Positions 1 through 14,814 are shown, numbered from the stretch's first letter. The stretch: DNA of 64,000 nucleotides from Luteimonas granuli (GCF_007795095.1 NZ_CP042218.1:2335001-2399000); one strand, 5' to 3'. The notes: generated from the letters alone by a model not told the origin. Made by a program: numbers and translations.

Positions 1-434
1 TGAAGCTCAATACTCTGCAGCCCGCACCGGGCGCCCGCACCGAGCGCGTCCGCGTCGGTCGCGGCATCGGCTCCGGCCTCGGCAAGACCGCCGGCCGCGG
101 CCACAAGGGTTCCTTCGCCCGCTCGGGCAAGGGCAAGATCAAGGCCGGCTTCGAGGGCGGCCAGATGCCGCTGCGCAAGCGCCTGCCGAAGGTCGGCTTC
201 CGGTCGCGCATCGCAGGCGACACCGCCGAGGTCATGCTGTACCAGCTGGACCGCCTGGAGGGCGACATCGACTTCGCCGCGCTGCGCGCCGCGAAGCTGG
301 TGCCGGCCACGGCGAAGCGCGCCAAGATCGTGAAGAAGGGCGACGTGGCCAAGGCCATCGTGCTCAAGGGCGTCCTGGCCACGGCCGGCGCGCGCGCGGC
401 GATCGAAGCCGCCGGCGGCAAGGTCGAGGAGTAA
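1..434 (+). CDS. rplO: 50S ribosomal protein L15 (5' end clipped by one base)
   Basis: Large-subunit ribosomal protein L15. The window opens on TG AAG CTC, so the missing preceding base is presumably A and the protein starts [14 protein letters not shown]. That gives 144 aa, the usual family length. The Gly-rich N-terminal region ([19 protein letters not shown]) and the following [15 protein letters not shown] segment are L15 signatures that thread into 23S rRNA. It lies 7 bases upstream of secY, the conserved end of the spc operon. The only uncertainty is the clipped first base. Confidence 0.96.
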   Translation, partial: KLNTLQPAPGARTERVRVGRGIGSGLGKTAGRGHKGSFARSGKGKIKAGFEGGQMPLRKRLPKVGFRSRIAGDTAEVMLYQLDRLEGDIDFAALRAAKLVPATAKRAKIVKKGDVAKAIVLKGVLATAGARAAIEAAGGKVEE

Positions 435-441
435 GCGGCGC

Positions 442-1779
442 ATGGCACGCAGCGGCGGCGCAATGGGCGGCATGGCGGGGCTCGGCAAGTTCACCGAGCT
501 GCGCCAGCGCCTGCTGTTCGTCCTCGGGGCGCTGATCGTCTACCGCATCGGCTGCTACATCCCGGTGCCGGGCGTGAACCCCGACGCCATGCTGCGGCTG
601 ATGGAGCAGCAGGAAGGCACCATCGTGGACATGTTCAACATGTTCTCCGGTGGTGCCCTCGAGCGCTTCAGCCTGTTCGCGCTGAACGTGATCCCGTACA
701 TCTCGGCCTCGATCGTCATCCAGATGCTGGTGCAGATCGTGCCGAGCCTGAAGGCCATCCAGAAGGAAGGCGAGTCCGGCCGGCGCAGGATCACCCAATG
801 GTCGCGCATCGGCTCGATCCCGCTGGCGATTTTCCAGTCCGCCGGCATCGCGACAATGCTGCAGAGCCAGGGTGTCGCCTACACCTCGGGCATCGGCTTC
901 ATCCTGACCGCGATCGTCGCGCTGACTGCCGGCACCATGTTCCTGGTCTGGCTCGGTGAGCAGGTGACCGAGCGCGGCGTGGGCAACGGCGTGTCGCTGA
1001 TCATCTTCGCGGGCATCGTGGCCGGGCTGCCGAGCGCGATCATCACCACGTTCGAGGCCGCCCGCAACGGCGACATGAGCCCGATCTCGGTGATCCTGAT
1101 CGCGGTGATCGTGGTCGCCTTCACCTACTTCGTGGTGTTCGTCGAGCGTGGCCAGCGCCGGATCACGGTGAACTACGCACGCCGCCAGGGCGGCCGCAAC
1201 GCGTACATGAACCAGAGCTCGTTCCTGCCGCTCAAGCTCAACATGTCGGGCGTGATCCCGGCGATCTTCGCGTCGTCGATCATCATGTTCCCGGCCACCG
1301 CCTCGACCTGGTTCAGCCAGGCCGGCTCCGCCACCTGGCTGCAGCGTGTGAGCCAGGCGCTGTCGCCGGGCGAGCCGCTCTACATCATCCTCTACGCGGG
1401 GCTGATCGCCGGCTTCACCTTCTTCTACACGGCGCTGGTCTTCAATTCCCAGGAGACGGCCGACAACCTGAAGAAGTCCGGCGCCCTGATCCCGGGCATC
1501 CGTCCGGGCAAGGCGACGGCCGACTACATCGACGGGGTGCTGACCCGGCTCACCGCCGCGGGCGCCGCCTATCTGGTGCTGGTCTGCCTGCTGCCGGAGT
1601 TCATGCGCACCGAGCTGAACGCGTCGTTCTATTTCGGCGGCACCTCGCTGCTGATCGTGGTGGTCGTGGTGATGGACTTCATCTCCCAGATCCAGGCCCA
1701 CCTGATGTCGCACCAGTACGAGAGCCTTCTCAAGAAGGCCAACCTCAAGGGTGGCGCGCGCGGCCTGCCGCGCGGCTGA
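442..1779 (+). CDS. secY: Protein translocase subunit SecY
   Basis: Channel-forming subunit of the SecYEG translocon in the inner membrane. The 445-aa length and alternating hydrophobic segments fit ten transmembrane helices. Recognisable family stretches include [21 protein letters not shown], the plug and TM2 region, and [21 protein letters not shown] near TM9. It follows rplO by 7 bases, as in other proteobacterial spc operons. The C-terminus [10 protein letters not shown] is basic and cytoplasmic. The next gene is rpsM, with no rpmJ between them; an internal spacer of 337 bases separates the two. Confidence 0.98.
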   Translation: MARSGGAMGGMAGLGKFTELRQRLLFVLGALIVYRIGCYIPVPGVNPDAMLRLMEQQEGTIVDMFNMFSGGALERFSLFALNVIPYISASIVIQMLVQIVPSLKAIQKEGESGRRRITQWSRIGSIPLAIFQSAGIATMLQSQGVAYTSGIGFILTAIVALTAGTMFLVWLGEQVTERGVGNGVSLIIFAGIVAGLPSAIITTFEAARNGDMSPISVILIAVIVVAFTYFVVFVERGQRRITVNYARRQGGRNAYMNQSSFLPLKLNMSGVIPAIFASSIIMFPATASTWFSQAGSATWLQRVSQALSPGEPLYIILYAGLIAGFTFFYTALVFNSQETADNLKKSGALIPGIRPGKATADYIDGVLTRLTAAGAAYLVLVCLLPEFMRTELNASFYFGGTSLLIVVVVVMDFISQIQAHLMSHQYESLLKKANLKGGARGLPRG

Positions 1780-1826
1780 AGATTCAAGACGGGTTCCGCA
1801 GGCCGGTTTCGGCCTCCCGGGATCCC

Positions 1827-1851
1827 GGCCTGGCCGTCCCACGGCCGGGCC
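1827..1851 (+). terminator. Hairpin after secY, possible spc operon terminator
   Basis: Arms 1827-1837 and 1841-1851 pair over 11 positions with one G-T wobble and a 3-base loop. The hairpin is followed by only TTG, not a T-run, so termination may be partial. It sits 47 bases after the secY stop and before the rpsM promoter. Confidence 0.45.
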
Positions 1852-2033
1852 TTGATGGGCGACCTGTGCGGCGGTCCCGCGCGCAGGTGGTTCCCAGGTC
1901 GGTCCCGGCGCCAGAGTAGCGCCGGGCGGAGCGGCCCCCGAAAGGGGTCCGATCCAGCCGGGAGCCGTCGCCGGAGCATGGGCACACTCCCCATGCCGGG
2001 CCGGTCGGACGCCTTTGGCGGCCGCGGGCTTCC

Positions 2034-2058
2034 TTGGAATCCGGGATCCTGATACAAT
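2034..2058 (+). promoter_or_regulatory. Extended -10 promoter for the alpha operon (rpsM-rplQ)
   Basis: TGATACAAT at 2050-2058 is an extended -10 (TGn plus TACAAT). TTGGAA at 2034-2039 is only 13 bases away and is probably not a functional -35. A weak TTCCTT lies about 17 bases upstream. The inferred transcript start near 2065 would give a leader of about 50 bases before the rpsM ATG. Confidence 0.5.
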
Positions 2059-2116
2059 TTCTTGTTCACTGCGTCGGATGAACCCGTCCGGCCGCCAATC
2101 AGTTGGAGATCCGCGC

Positions 2117-2473
2117 ATGGCGCGTATTGCTGGTGTCAACCTGCCTGCCCAGAAGCACGTCTGGGTCGGGCTGCAAAGCATCTACGGCATCGGCCGTACC
2201 CGTTCGAAGCTCGTCTGCGACGCCGCCGGCGTGCCCTCGAGCACGAAGATCCGCGACCTGTCGGAGCCGGAAGTCGAGCGCCTGCGCGCCGAGGTCGGCA
2301 AGTACGTGGTGGAGGGCGACCTGCGCCGCGAGATCGGTATGGCCATCAAGCGCCTGATGGACCTGGCCTGCTATCGCGGCCTTCGCCATCGTCGCGGCCT
2401 CCCGCTGCGCGGCCAGCGCACCCGGACCAATGCCCGCACCCGCAAGGGTCCGCGCAAGGCCATCAGGAAATAA
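2117..2473 (+). CDS. rpsM: 30S ribosomal protein S13
   Basis: Small-subunit head protein S13, 118 aa. The start at 2117 gives the family N-terminus [20 protein letters not shown] and has a GGAG Shine-Dalgarno ten bases upstream. The longer upstream frame is untranslated spacer. The C-terminus [20 protein letters not shown] is the conserved basic tail that contacts tRNA and 16S rRNA. It is the first gene of the alpha operon (rpsM-rpsK-rpsD-rpoA-rplQ). Confidence 0.98.
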   Translation: MARIAGVNLPAQKHVWVGLQSIYGIGRTRSKLVCDAAGVPSSTKIRDLSEPEVERLRAEVGKYVVEGDLRREIGMAIKRLMDLACYRGLRHRRGLPLRGQRTRTNARTRKGPRKAIRK

Positions 2474-2485
2474 GGAAACAAGATC

Positions 2486-2875
2486 ATGGCCAAGCCGGCA
2501 GCAAAGCCGAAGAAGAAGATCAAGCGCGTCGTCACCGACGGCATCGCCCACGTCCACGCTTCGTTCAACAACACCATCGTGACCATCACCGACCGTCAGG
2601 GCAACGCGCTCTCGTGGGCGACTTCGGGGGGCGCGGGCTTCCGCGGCTCGCGCAAGTCCACCCCGTTCGCCGCCCAGGTCGCCGCCGAGAAGGCCGGCAA
2701 GGCCGCGCTCGACTACGGCGTGAAGTCGCTTGAAGTCCGCATCAAGGGCCCGGGCCCCGGCCGCGAGTCGGCCGTCCGTTCGCTCAACAACGTGGGCTAC
2801 AAGATCACCAACATCATCGACGTGACGCCGATCCCGCACAACGGGTGCCGTCCGCCGAAGAAGCGTCGCGTCTAA
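2486..2875 (+). CDS. rpsK: 30S ribosomal protein S11
   Basis: Small-subunit platform protein S11, 129 aa, the usual length. Diagnostic stretches are [19 protein letters not shown] and [18 protein letters not shown], ending in the basic [11 protein letters not shown] tail. It lies 12 bases after rpsM and 15 before rpsD, consistent with co-transcription. In the ribosome it lines the mRNA exit near the Shine-Dalgarno helix with S18 and S21. Confidence 0.98.
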   Translation: MAKPAAKPKKKIKRVVTDGIAHVHASFNNTIVTITDRQGNALSWATSGGAGFRGSRKSTPFAAQVAAEKAGKAALDYGVKSLEVRIKGPGPGRESAVRSLNNVGYKITNIIDVTPIPHNGCRPPKKRRV

Positions 2876-2890
2876 AGGGGGCGATAAGAA

Positions 2891-3526
2891 ATGGCTCGTT
2901 ATATCGGTCCCACCTGCAAGCTCGCCCGCCGCGAAGGCACCGACCTCGGTCTGAAGTCGCCGGCCCGCGCGCTCGACTCCAAGTGCAAGCTGGAGCAGAA
3001 GCCAGGCCAGCACGGCGCCGGCACCGGCGCGCGTCGCAGCAAGCTGTCCGACTACGCCCTGCAGCTTCGCGAGAAGCAGAAGGTCAAGCGCATCTACGGC
3101 CTGCTGGAGCGCCAGTTCCGCAACTACTACAAGAAGGCCTCGACGAAGAAGGGCAACACAGGCGAGAACCTGCTGCAGCTCCTCGAGACCCGTCTGGACA
3201 ACGTCGTCTACCGCATGGGCTTCGCGGTCACCCGCCCGGCCGCCCGCCAGCTGGTCTCGCACCGCGGCGTGACGGTCAACGGCAAGCCCGTGAACCTGCC
3301 TTCGTACCAGGTCAAGGCCGGCGACGCGATCGCACTGTCCGAGAAGGCCCAGAAGCAGCTCCGCGTCCAGGAAGCCCTGACCGTGTCCTCCACGATGGAT
3401 CTGTCGCCCTCCTGGATCGAGGTCGACTCGAAGAAGTTCGCAGGCGTGTTCAAGGCGGTCCCCGACCGCGGAGACCTGCCCGCCGACATCAACGAAGCGC
3501 TGATCGTCGAGCTGTACTCGAAGTAA
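2891..3526 (+). CDS. rpsD: 30S ribosomal protein S4
   Basis: 16S rRNA primary-binding protein S4, 211 aa. The N-terminus [19 protein letters not shown] and the S4 RNA-binding domain ([19 protein letters not shown] to about residue 160) are clear. In E. coli S4 also represses this operon translationally at the rpsM leader. The leader here is short, and I could not identify the corresponding pseudoknot by eye. It sits between rpsK and rpoA in the conserved alpha operon order. Confidence 0.98.
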   Translation: MARYIGPTCKLARREGTDLGLKSPARALDSKCKLEQKPGQHGAGTGARRSKLSDYALQLREKQKVKRIYGLLERQFRNYYKKASTKKGNTGENLLQLLETRLDNVVYRMGFAVTRPAARQLVSHRGVTVNGKPVNLPSYQVKAGDAIALSEKAQKQLRVQEALTVSSTMDLSPSWIEVDSKKFAGVFKAVPDRGDLPADINEALIVELYSK

Positions 3527-3575
3527 TTCACCCGGCCCGCCGGCCCCCTCCGGCAGGCCCCAGGAGACACCAAAC

Positions 3576-4574
3576 ATGACGGTTACCGCCAACCAGGTCC
3601 TGCGTCCGCGTGGCCCCCAGATCGAGCGCATTACCGGCAACCGCGCCAAGGTCGTGATCGAGCCGCTCGAGCGCGGCTACGGTCATACCCTCGGCAACGC
3701 GCTGCGCCGGGTGCTGCTGTCGTCGATCCCGGGCTTCGCCATCACCGAGGTCGAGATCGACGGCGTGCTGCACGAGTACAGCACGATCGAAGGCCTGCAG
3801 GAGGACGTGCTCGAGGTCCTGCTGAACCTCAAGGACGTCGCCATCCGCATGGGCACCGGCGACAGTGCCACGCTCACCCTGGCCAAGTCCGGCCCGGGCA
3901 TCGTGACCGCCGCCGACATCAAGACCGACCATAACGTCGAGGTGCTCAACGGCGGGCACGTGATCTGCCATCTCACCAAGGATGCGTCGATCAACATGCG
4001 CCTGAAGATCGAGCGCGGCTTCGGCTACCAGCCGGCCGCCGCCCGCCGCCGCCCCGACGAGGAGACCCGCGCCATCGGTCGCCTGATGCTCGATGCATCC
4101 TTCTCGCCGGTCCGCCGCGTGGCTTACGAGGTCGAGGCCGCCCGCGTCGAGCAGCGCACCGACCTGGACAAGCTGGTGCTCGACATCGAGACGAACGGCA
4201 CGATCGACGCCGAGGAAGCCGTGCGCACCGCCGCCGACATCCTCACCGACCAGCTCAGCGTGTTCGGCGACTTCACCCGTCGCGAGGGCGCCGGCCAGAA
4301 GCAGCAGGCCCCGGGCGTGGATCCGGTGCTGCTGCGCCCGATCGACGACCTCGAGCTGACGGTTCGTTCGGCCAACTGCCTCAAGGCCGAGAGCATCTAC
4401 TACATCGGCGACCTGATCCAGAAGACGGAAGTCGAGCTGCTCAAGACCCCGAACCTCGGCAAGAAGTCGCTCACCGAGATCAAGGAAGTGCTGGCCCAGC
4501 GTGGCCTTTCGCTCGGCATGAAGCTCGAGAACTGGCCGCCGGCCGGCGTCTCGGCGCACGGCATGCTCGGCTAA
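3576..4574 (+). CDS. rpoA: DNA-directed RNA polymerase subunit alpha
   Basis: RNA polymerase alpha subunit, 332 aa. The N-terminal dimerisation domain covers about residues 1-235 ([20 protein letters not shown] is the assembly motif). A linker containing [10 protein letters not shown] follows. The C-terminal domain that binds UP elements and activators covers about 245-320 ([32 protein letters not shown]). A GGAG ribosome site (CAGGAGACACCAAAC) precedes the ATG. It is the fourth gene of the alpha operon. Confidence 0.99.
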   Translation: MTVTANQVLRPRGPQIERITGNRAKVVIEPLERGYGHTLGNALRRVLLSSIPGFAITEVEIDGVLHEYSTIEGLQEDVLEVLLNLKDVAIRMGTGDSATLTLAKSGPGIVTAADIKTDHNVEVLNGGHVICHLTKDASINMRLKIERGFGYQPAAARRRPDEETRAIGRLMLDASFSPVRRVAYEVEAARVEQRTDLDKLVLDIETNGTIDAEEAVRTAADILTDQLSVFGDFTRREGAGQKQQAPGVDPVLLRPIDDLELTVRSANCLKAESIYYIGDLIQKTEVELLKTPNLGKKSLTEIKEVLAQRGLSLGMKLENWPPAGVSAHGMLG

Positions 4575-4599
4575 GACAAGACAGACAGGAACCAAGACC

Positions 4600-4974
4600 A
4601 TGCGCCACCAGAAATCCGGCCGCAAGTTCAGCCGCACCAGCGCACACCGCGATGCCATGTTCACCAACATGGCCGCGTCGCTGCTCAAGCATGAGCTGAT
4701 CAAGACCACACTTCCCAAGGCCAAGGAGCTCCGCCGCGTCGCCGAGCCGCTGATCACCATGGGCAAGACCGACGGCGTCGCCAATCGCCGCCTGGCCTTC
4801 TCGCGCCTGCGCGACAAGGAAGCGGTGGGCAAGCTGTTCGTCGAACTGGGCCCGCGCTACCGCGAGCGCCCGGGCGGGTACCTCCGCATCATCAAGTGCG
4901 GTTTCCGGGACGGAGACAACGCACCGATGGCGTACGTCGAGCTGGTCGATCGCCCCGAGGCGGCCGCCCAGTAA
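4600..4974 (+). CDS. rplQ: 50S ribosomal protein L17
   Basis: Large-subunit protein L17, 124 aa. The start [20 protein letters not shown] is highly conserved, and the C-terminal [14 protein letters not shown] is typical. It is the last gene of the alpha operon and is followed 26 bases later by a strong intrinsic terminator. A CAGGAAC ribosome site lies just upstream of the ATG. Confidence 0.98.
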   Translation: MRHQKSGRKFSRTSAHRDAMFTNMAASLLKHELIKTTLPKAKELRRVAEPLITMGKTDGVANRRLAFSRLRDKEAVGKLFVELGPRYRERPGGYLRIIKCGFRDGDNAPMAYVELVDRPEAAAQ

Positions 4975-5000
4975 GGCCTGCGGGCTGTCCGCATGCAGGA

Positions 5001-5026
5001 ACCCCGGCCGCCGCGCCGGGGTTTTT
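5001..5026 (+). terminator. Intrinsic terminator of the alpha operon
   Basis: Perfect 8-bp stem ACCCCGGC (5001-5008) with GCCGGGGT (5015-5022), a 6-base loop and a T5 tract ending at 5026. This is the clearest rho-independent terminator in the window and closes the ribosomal operon. Confidence 0.92.
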
Positions 5027-5060
5027 GCTATCTTGGCCTCCGTTTCGCGCGAGCCGGTCG

Positions 5061-5579
5061 ATGACCCTGAACCCCCTCCGCTGGTCGTTCCGCAGCCAGT
5101 GCCTCGCAGGCTTCGCCGTCTGTGCGGCCCTGATCGGCTTCGCGATCTTCTCCCAGTTCGTCTGGGGGCTGGAGCCATGCCCGCTGTGCATCTTCCAGCG
5201 CATCGCCTTTGCGGCGGTGGGCATCGTGTTCCTGGTCGCCGGCCTGCATGCGCCGCGCGCCGCGGCGGGCAGGGTGGCGTACGGGGCGCTCGGTTTCCTT
5301 GCCGCCGCGGTGGGCATGGCCATCGCCGGGCGGCACGTGTGGATCCAGTACAACCCTCCGGAGATACCCGGATGCGGCCCGCCGCTGTCCTTCATGCGCG
5401 AGACCATGTCCACGGGCAACGTGATCCGGAAAGTCCTCACCGGAAACGGTGACTGCGGTACGATCGACTGGACCTTCCTCGGGCTGTCGATGCCGGCGTG
5501 GAGCCTGATCTGGTTCGTGCTGCTCGGCCTGTTCTTCCTGGCCGTCGGATCCAGCGTGCGCACCGGGAACGCGCGCTGA
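5061..5579 (+). CDS. dsbB: Disulfide bond formation protein B
   Basis: Inner-membrane quinone reductase that re-oxidises DsbA in the periplasm. The start at 5061 gives 172 aa with four hydrophobic helices, the standard size; upstream frame overlaps the alpha terminator. The first redox pair is CPLC after the first helix (GLEPCPLCIFQRIAF). The second pair lies in the second periplasmic loop (PGCGPP and NGDCGTIDW). It stands alone after the ribosomal operon. Confidence 0.95.
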   Translation: MTLNPLRWSFRSQCLAGFAVCAALIGFAIFSQFVWGLEPCPLCIFQRIAFAAVGIVFLVAGLHAPRAAAGRVAYGALGFLAAAVGMAIAGRHVWIQYNPPEIPGCGPPLSFMRETMSTGNVIRKVLTGNGDCGTIDWTFLGLSMPAWSLIWFVLLGLFFLAVGSSVRTGNAR

Positions 5580-5647
5580 CGGGCATTGCGATAGCGGCGC
5601 GGGCGGCGGATGATGACCGTCGCTGCATTGCAACAAGACGAGTCCCG

Positions 5648-7174
<1,527 letters not shown>

Positions 7175-7663
7175 ACAGCAGCTCGAACCGTTCGACTCGC
7201 AGCGTGCCGACCGCGCAGTCGATCCCGTCCAGCCATGGCTGCGCCGGCAGGTGGCGGCCGAGATAGGCCAGGGTCACATGCGGCTGCGTCGTCACCTGCA
7301 GCGGCCTGATGCCGCAGCGGCGGATGGCGTCGCGCGTGGCATCGCAGAGGGCCTGGAGGGTCGGGCAGTCATGCGGTAGCGCGACCACCGCGCCCGAGCC
7401 CGGCCAGTACGCGACGCGCTCGATGGTGAATCCGTGCGGCGGGATGTGCCGCGCCGCGTCGGCAAGGGCGTCCGCCAGGGCCGGCGTGACCAGCGAGATC
7501 GCGTCGTAGCCGATGAAGCACAGGGTCGCGTGCCACTGGTCCGGCCGGCGCGGCTGGAGCCGCGGCGCGCCGTCCGGCCGGGCTTCCCGCAGCCGGTCCG
7601 CCAGCGTGGCCACCTGCTCCCGGCCGCCGGCATCGGGCCGCCAGCCCGGGAACAGTGCCCCGC

Positions 7664-9511
<1,848 letters not shown>

Positions 9512-9577
9512 CGGGAAAACCGCACCTCGTGCCTTCTTGGGGCAGGGCGCGCTGGGCCTTGTTGAGGGGAGCCCGAC

Positions 9578-9606
9578 ATTATACTTGCAGGCGGCCCGCG
9601 CCAGAA
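9578..9606 (-). promoter_or_regulatory. Promoter for typA
   Basis: Read on the minus strand, a perfect TATAAT lies at 9583-9578. A weak -35 (TTCTGG, 9606-9601) is 17 bases upstream. The inferred transcript start is about 60 bases before the typA ATG. Confidence 0.45.
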
Positions 9607-9691
9607 GTGTTGCAAAACAGGGCCGCGGCTCCACTTCAGGTCCGTGGCCCGCGCCGCGGGCCTTCCAGCCGACCCCACCAGGAAAACCGAC

Positions 9692-10186
<495 letters not shown>

Positions 10187-10211
10187 AGCCCGGCCCCGGC
10201 GGGGGGCGCGA

Positions 10212-10220
10212 TGCTAGAAT
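10212..10220 (+). promoter_or_regulatory. Extended -10 upstream of the aminotransferase gene
   Basis: TGCTAGAAT (TGn plus TAGAAT) lies 70 bases upstream of the ATG, in the gap after ppiB. No convincing -35 is visible, as expected for an extended -10. The same TGCTAG core recurs at 31165 and 44779. Confidence 0.4.
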
Positions 10221-10290
10221 GCGTGGCTGCCACGCGCGCTGCGGACGGCCGTCCGCGCGCCCCCCGCCACCCACTTCCGAGGTCTCCCGA

Positions 10291-11490
10291 ATGCCCCAGC
10301 TTGCCAAGCGCATGGGTCGTGCCAAGCCCAGCGCGATCATGGTCGTGGCCGAGACGGCCCAGCGCCTGAAGGCCGAAGGCCGCGATATCATCAGTTTCTC
10401 GATCGGCGTCCCCAATTTCCTCCCCGGGGAGCATGTCTACGCCGCGGCACGCAAGGCGCTGGAGGCCGATTCCGGGCAGTACGGCAGCAACCGCGGCGCC
10501 AACGCGCTGCTGGATGCGTTCATCGGCCACCTGGGTCGCCTGGGGCTGGAGGGTTACACCCGCAACCACTGCGCCACGGGCGTCGGCGCCAAGCACATCC
10601 TGTACAACCTGGCCGAGGCGCTGTTGGACGAGGGCGACGGCTTCGCCTTCGCGACACCGTACTGGACCAGCTACATGGACATCGCCGAGATCGTCGGCGC
10701 CGATATCCAGCTGCTGCCGTGCCCGCCCGAGCAGGACTACAAGCTCACACCCGCCCAGCTCGACGCCGCCCTGGCGAAGAAGCCGAAGCTGTTCCTGTTC
10801 AACAACCCGTCCAATCCGACGGGCATGGTGTACACGAAAGACGAGATCGCCGCCCTGGCCGACGTCATCGCGCGCCATCCCGACACCTGGGTGATCACCG
10901 ACGACATCTACAACACGATGGTGTTCGACGGCGTCGGCTACCACAACTTCGTGCAGGCCCGTCCCGAGCTGCGCGAGCGCGTGATCTTCGTCGACTCGCT
11001 GTCCAAGACCTACGGCATGCCCGGATGGCGCGTCGGCCTGATGGCCGGCCCGGAGTCCGTTGCGAGGGCGGTGACGGTCATGAACTCCAACCACATCACC
11101 AGCCTGCCGGAGGTCGTGTCCGCGGCCGCCACGGCCGCGCTGTCGGGTCCGCAGGACGTGCCGGCCCAGCGCTGCGCCGAGTTCCAGGCCAAGCGCGACC
11201 AGGTCGTGGCCGCGCTCAACGCCATTCCCGGCGTGGTCTGCCCGGTGCCGCAGGGTGCTTTCTATGCCTTCCCCGACGTCAGCGTCGCGTTCGGCAAGTC
11301 GCACGAGGGGAAGGTGATCGCGAACGACGTCGATCTCTGCAATGCGCTGCTGGAAGCCAAGGGAGTCGCCTGCGTGCCGGGCTCGGCCTTCGGCGAGCCG
11401 CGGGGCCTGCGCATCAGCTACACCTGCCCGACGCCGCAGCTGGCGCCGGGGCTGGCGCGCATCCAGGAGTTCTTCGCCGAACTCGCGTGA
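10291..11490 (+). CDS. PLP-dependent class I aminotransferase, probable aspartate aminotransferase
   Basis: Fold-type I aminotransferase, 399 aa. The PLP lysine lies in [15 protein letters not shown], the substrate-binding segment is [15 protein letters not shown], and the C-terminal Arg is in GLRISYTCP. The start [17 protein letters not shown] follows a GAGGTCTCCCGA ribosome site. The Iγ-type aspartate/prephenate aminotransferase group is the best fit. Its neighbour mdh (101 bases downstream, same strand) uses oxaloacetate, the keto product of aspartate transamination, which supports that substrate by inference only. Confidence 0.88.
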   Translation: MPQLAKRMGRAKPSAIMVVAETAQRLKAEGRDIISFSIGVPNFLPGEHVYAAARKALEADSGQYGSNRGANALLDAFIGHLGRLGLEGYTRNHCATGVGAKHILYNLAEALLDEGDGFAFATPYWTSYMDIAEIVGADIQLLPCPPEQDYKLTPAQLDAALAKKPKLFLFNNPSNPTGMVYTKDEIAALADVIARHPDTWVITDDIYNTMVFDGVGYHNFVQARPELRERVIFVDSLSKTYGMPGWRVGLMAGPESVARAVTVMNSNHITSLPEVVSAAATAALSGPQDVPAQRCAEFQAKRDQVVAALNAIPGVVCPVPQGAFYAFPDVSVAFGKSHEGKVIANDVDLCNALLEAKGVACVPGSAFGEPRGLRISYTCPTPQLAPGLARIQEFFAELA

Positions 11491-11591
11491 GTCGGCCCGG
11501 CGTCCGGACCCTCGCCCGGTCCGGACGCTCGCCGCGGCTATGGGCGGCGCGCCTGCTTTCCTCCAGTCCCACGAATCCGGAGCCACCCCAC

Positions 11592-12578
11592 ATGAAGACC
11601 CCCGTCCGTGTTGCCGTCACCGGCGCCGCCGGCCAGATCGGCTATGCCCTCCTGTTCCGCATCGCCTCCGGCGAGATGCTGGGCAAGGACCAGCCCGTCA
11701 TCCTGCAGCTGCTCGAGCTGCCGCTGGACAAGGCCCAGGCCGCGCTCAAGGGCGTGATGATGGAGCTCGAGGACTGCGCATTCCCGCTGCTGGCGGGCAT
11801 GGTCGGCACCGACGATCCGGAGGTTGCGTTCAAGGACGCCGACATCGCGCTGCTGGTCGGTGCGCGCCCGCGCGGCCCGGGCATGGAGCGCAAGGACCTG
11901 CTGCTGGAGAACGCGAAGATCTTCACCGCCCAGGGCGCGGCCCTGAACAAGGTGGCCTCGCGCGACGTCAAGGTGCTCGTCGTCGGCAATCCGGCCAATA
12001 CAAACGCGTACATCGCGATGAAGTCGGCGCCGGACCTGCCGTCGAAGAACTTCACCGCCATGCTGCGCCTGGACCACAACCGCGCGCTCAGCCAGCTGGC
12101 CGGCAAGGCCGGCGTGGCCGTGGGCGACATCGACAGGCTGGTGGTCTGGGGCAACCACAGCCCGACCATGTATCCGGACTACCGCTTCGCCACCGTCAAG
12201 GGCGAGTCGCTGAAGGACCGCATCGATGATGCCGACTGGAACGCGAACGAGTTCATCCCGCAGGTGGGCAAGCGCGGCGCGGCGATCATCGAGGCCCGCG
12301 GCCTGTCCTCGGCCGCCTCGGCCGCCAACGCCGCCATCGACCACATCCGCGACTGGGTGCTGGGTTCGAACGGCAGGTGGGTGACCATGGGCGTGCCGTC
12401 GGACGGCAGCTACGACATCCCCGAGGGCCTGATCTACGGCGTCGCCGTGACCACCGGAAACGGTGAGTACACCCGCGTCCAGGGCCTGGAGATCGACGGG
12501 TTCAGCCGCGCGGCGATGGACAGGACGCTGGCGGAGCTGGAAGAGGAGCGCGCGGGCGTCGCCCACCTGCTGGGCTGA
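11592..12578 (+). CDS. mdh: Malate dehydrogenase
   Basis: NAD-dependent malate/oxaloacetate interconversion in the TCA cycle, 328 aa. The N-terminal Rossmann motif is [19 protein letters not shown]. The group-2 signature [22 protein letters not shown] and the active-site LDHNRA and [12 protein letters not shown] (catalytic His) place it with the cytosolic-type enzymes of Xanthomonas and Burkholderia. The ATG at 11592 follows GGAGCCACCCCAC. It lies between the aminotransferase and prpB on the same strand. Confidence 0.97.
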   Translation: MKTPVRVAVTGAAGQIGYALLFRIASGEMLGKDQPVILQLLELPLDKAQAALKGVMMELEDCAFPLLAGMVGTDDPEVAFKDADIALLVGARPRGPGMERKDLLLENAKIFTAQGAALNKVASRDVKVLVVGNPANTNAYIAMKSAPDLPSKNFTAMLRLDHNRALSQLAGKAGVAVGDIDRLVVWGNHSPTMYPDYRFATVKGESLKDRIDDADWNANEFIPQVGKRGAAIIEARGLSSAASAANAAIDHIRDWVLGSNGRWVTMGVPSDGSYDIPEGLIYGVAVTTGNGEYTRVQGLEIDGFSRAAMDRTLAELEEERAGVAHLLG

Positions 12579-12681
12579 GCGCCATGCCGCGCCCCCCGCG
12601 GGACCGGTCGCCTTGGGGGGGGCGGGGCGGCCGGCTGACACGGCCGGTTAGAATGGGCGTCCCGCACGATCCAGGCCCGAC

Positions 12682-13563
12682 ATGTCCGACATGACCTCGG
12701 CGGGCGAGCGCTTCCGCGCCGCCCTCGCAGAAGAATCCCCGCTCCAGGTGATGGGCGCCATCACCGCCTATGCCGGCCTGATGGCGAAGCGCACGGGCTA
12801 CAGGGCGCTGTACCTGTCCGGTGGCGGCGTGGCCGCGAATTCCCTGGGCATGCCCGACCTGGGCATCTCGACGATGGAGGACGTGCTTGTCGACGCCCGG
12901 CGCATCGTCGAAGCCACGGGCCTGCCGCTGCTGGTCGACATCGACACCGGCTGGGGCGGAGCGTTCAACATCGCGCGCACCATCCGCAGCTTCGAGCGCG
13001 CCGGCGTCGCCGCCGTGCACATGGAGGACCAGGTCGGGCAGAAGCGCTGCGGCCATCGTCCCAACAAGGAAGTCGTGCCCCAGGGCGAGATGGTCGACCG
13101 CGTCAAGGCCGCCGTCGATGGCCGCACCGACGCCGGTTTCGTGATCATGGCGCGCACCGACGCCGCCGCGGCCGAGGGCATCGACTCCGCCATCGAGCGC
13201 GCGGTGGCCTATGTCGAGGCCGGCGCCGACATGATCTTCCCCGAAGCGATGAAGACGCTCGAGGACTACCGCAGGTTCAAGGACGCGGTGAAGGTGCCGA
13301 TCCTGGCCAACCTGACCGAGTTCGGCTCGACCCCGTTCTTCACCACCGACGAGCTGCGCGGTGCCGGCGTCGACATCGCTCTCTATTGCTGCGGCGCCTA
13401 CCGCGCCATGAACAAGGCGGCGCTGAACTTCTACGAGACCGTCCGCCGCGAGGGCACGCAGAAGAACATCATCGACACCCTGCAGACTCGCGCCGAGCTC
13501 TATGACTTCCTGGGCTACCACGCCTACGAGGACAAGCTCGACGAACTGTTCTCGAAGGACTGA
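12682..13563 (+). CDS. prpB: Methylisocitrate lyase
   Basis: Splits 2-methylisocitrate into pyruvate and succinate in the methylcitrate cycle for propionate. It is 293 aa and belongs to the isocitrate lyase/PEP mutase superfamily. The signature [18 protein letters not shown] contains the catalytic KRCGH, and DIDTGWGG and MARTDA provide metal ligands. A possible -10, TAGAAT, lies at 12649-12654. prpC follows 74 bases downstream; prpR and acnD/prpF are not in the window. Confidence 0.96.
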   Translation: MSDMTSAGERFRAALAEESPLQVMGAITAYAGLMAKRTGYRALYLSGGGVAANSLGMPDLGISTMEDVLVDARRIVEATGLPLLVDIDTGWGGAFNIARTIRSFERAGVAAVHMEDQVGQKRCGHRPNKEVVPQGEMVDRVKAAVDGRTDAGFVIMARTDAAAAEGIDSAIERAVAYVEAGADMIFPEAMKTLEDYRRFKDAVKVPILANLTEFGSTPFFTTDELRGAGVDIALYCCGAYRAMNKAALNFYETVRREGTQKNIIDTLQTRAELYDFLGYHAYEDKLDELFSKD

Positions 13564-13637
13564 GCGGCGGCGCACGCCGCGCCACATTGCCGCGCAGTGC
13601 GCTGCGCGCCACCACACATGCGTCAACGGAGCATTCG

Positions 13638-14792
13638 ATGAGCGAGACCACCTCCACCCTGCCGAAGCCGAAGAAGTCGGTGGCCCTGTCCGGCACCGCC
13701 GCCGGCAACACGGCCCTGTGCAGCGTCGGCCGCAGCGGCAACGACCTGCACTACCGCGGCTACGACATCACGCAGTTCGCGACCACGGCCGAGTTCGAGG
13801 AGGTCGCCTACCTGCTGGTCCATGGCAAGCTGCCGTCGAAGGCGGAGCTGGCCGGCTACAAGGCGAAGCTGAAGTCGCTGCGCGGCATCCCGGCCAGCGT
13901 CAAGGCCGCGCTCGAGGAACTGCCTCCGTCCGCGCACCCGATGGACGTGATGCGCACCGGTGTTTCAGTGCTTGGCTGCGTGGCGCCGGAGAAGGACGAC
14001 CACAACCATCCCGGTGCTCGTGACATCGCCGACAAGCTGATGGCCTCGCTCGGCTCGATGCTGATGTACTGGTACCACTACAGCCACAACGGCCGGGTCA
14101 TCGACGTCGAGACCGACGATGACTCGATCGGCGGCCACTTCCTGCACCTGCTGCACGGGGAGCCGCCGCCGGAGAGCTGGGTGCGGGCGATGCACACCTC
14201 GCTGATCCTCTACGCCGAGCACGAGTTCAATGCCTCGACCTTCGCCGCGCGCGTGATCGCTGGCACCGGCAGCGACATGCATTCCTGCGTCGCAGGCGCC
14301 ATCGGCGCGCTGCGCGGACCGAAGCATGGCGGCGCCAACGAGGTCGCGTTCGAGGTGCAGAAGCGATACGACACGCCCGACGAGGCCGAGGCCGACATCC
14401 GCGAGCGCGTCGGCCGCAGGGAGGTCGTGATCGGATTCGGCCACCCGGTGTATACGGTGGGCGATCCGCGCAACGGCATCATCAAGCAGGTGGCGAAGGA
14501 GCTCTCGGACGAGCGTGGCGACCGCAAGATGTACGACATCGCCGAGCGCCTGGAATCGGTGATGTGGGACATCAAGAAGATGTTCCCGAACCTCGACTGG
14601 TTCAGCGCGGTGAGCTACCACATGATGGGTGTGCCGACGGCGATGTTCACGCCGCTGTTCGTGATCGCGCGCACCAGCGGCTGGAGCGCGCACGTGATCG
14701 AACAACGCATCGACGGCAAGATCATCCGTCCGAGCGCGAACTACACTGGTCCGGAAAACCGGCCGTGGCAGCCGCTCGACGAGCGCGGCTGA
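13638..14792 (+). CDS. prpC: 2-methylcitrate synthase
   Basis: Condenses propionyl-CoA with oxaloacetate. It is a 384-aa citrate-synthase fold protein of the short PrpC type. Active-site regions are [17 protein letters not shown] (His), [16 protein letters not shown] (His) and the Asp in ENRPWQP-flanking C-terminal segment. The start at 13638 has an ACGGAG ribosome site seven bases upstream. It is paired with prpB and closed by an intrinsic terminator. Confidence 0.95.
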   Translation: MSETTSTLPKPKKSVALSGTAAGNTALCSVGRSGNDLHYRGYDITQFATTAEFEEVAYLLVHGKLPSKAELAGYKAKLKSLRGIPASVKAALEELPPSAHPMDVMRTGVSVLGCVAPEKDDHNHPGARDIADKLMASLGSMLMYWYHYSHNGRVIDVETDDDSIGGHFLHLLHGEPPPESWVRAMHTSLILYAEHEFNASTFAARVIAGTGSDMHSCVAGAIGALRGPKHGGANEVAFEVQKRYDTPDEAEADIRERVGRREVVIGFGHPVYTVGDPRNGIIKQVAKELSDERGDRKMYDIAERLESVMWDIKKMFPNLDWFSAVSYHMMGVPTAMFTPLFVIARTSGWSAHVIEQRIDGKIIRPSANYTGPENRPWQPLDERG

Positions 14793-14814
14793 GCGTCGCG
14801 ACCGCAGGCAGGGC

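Larger units (their letters stand above)
1780..2116. other. secY-rpsM intergenic spacer (337 bases)
   Basis: No gene is supported here. The spacer holds a GC-rich hairpin just after secY and an extended -10 promoter in its right third. Many proteobacteria carry rpmJ (L36, about 38 codons) at this point. I looked for its Cys-rich short frame and did not see it. The spacer appears to uncouple the alpha operon from the spc operon. Confidence 0.7.

Noticed and set aside
364..2181. Long open frame antisense to secY and the spacer (605 codons)
   Set aside because: Composition is Arg/His/Asp-rich as expected from reading high-GC coding DNA in the antisense frame; no family resemblance, and secY is certain on the other strand.
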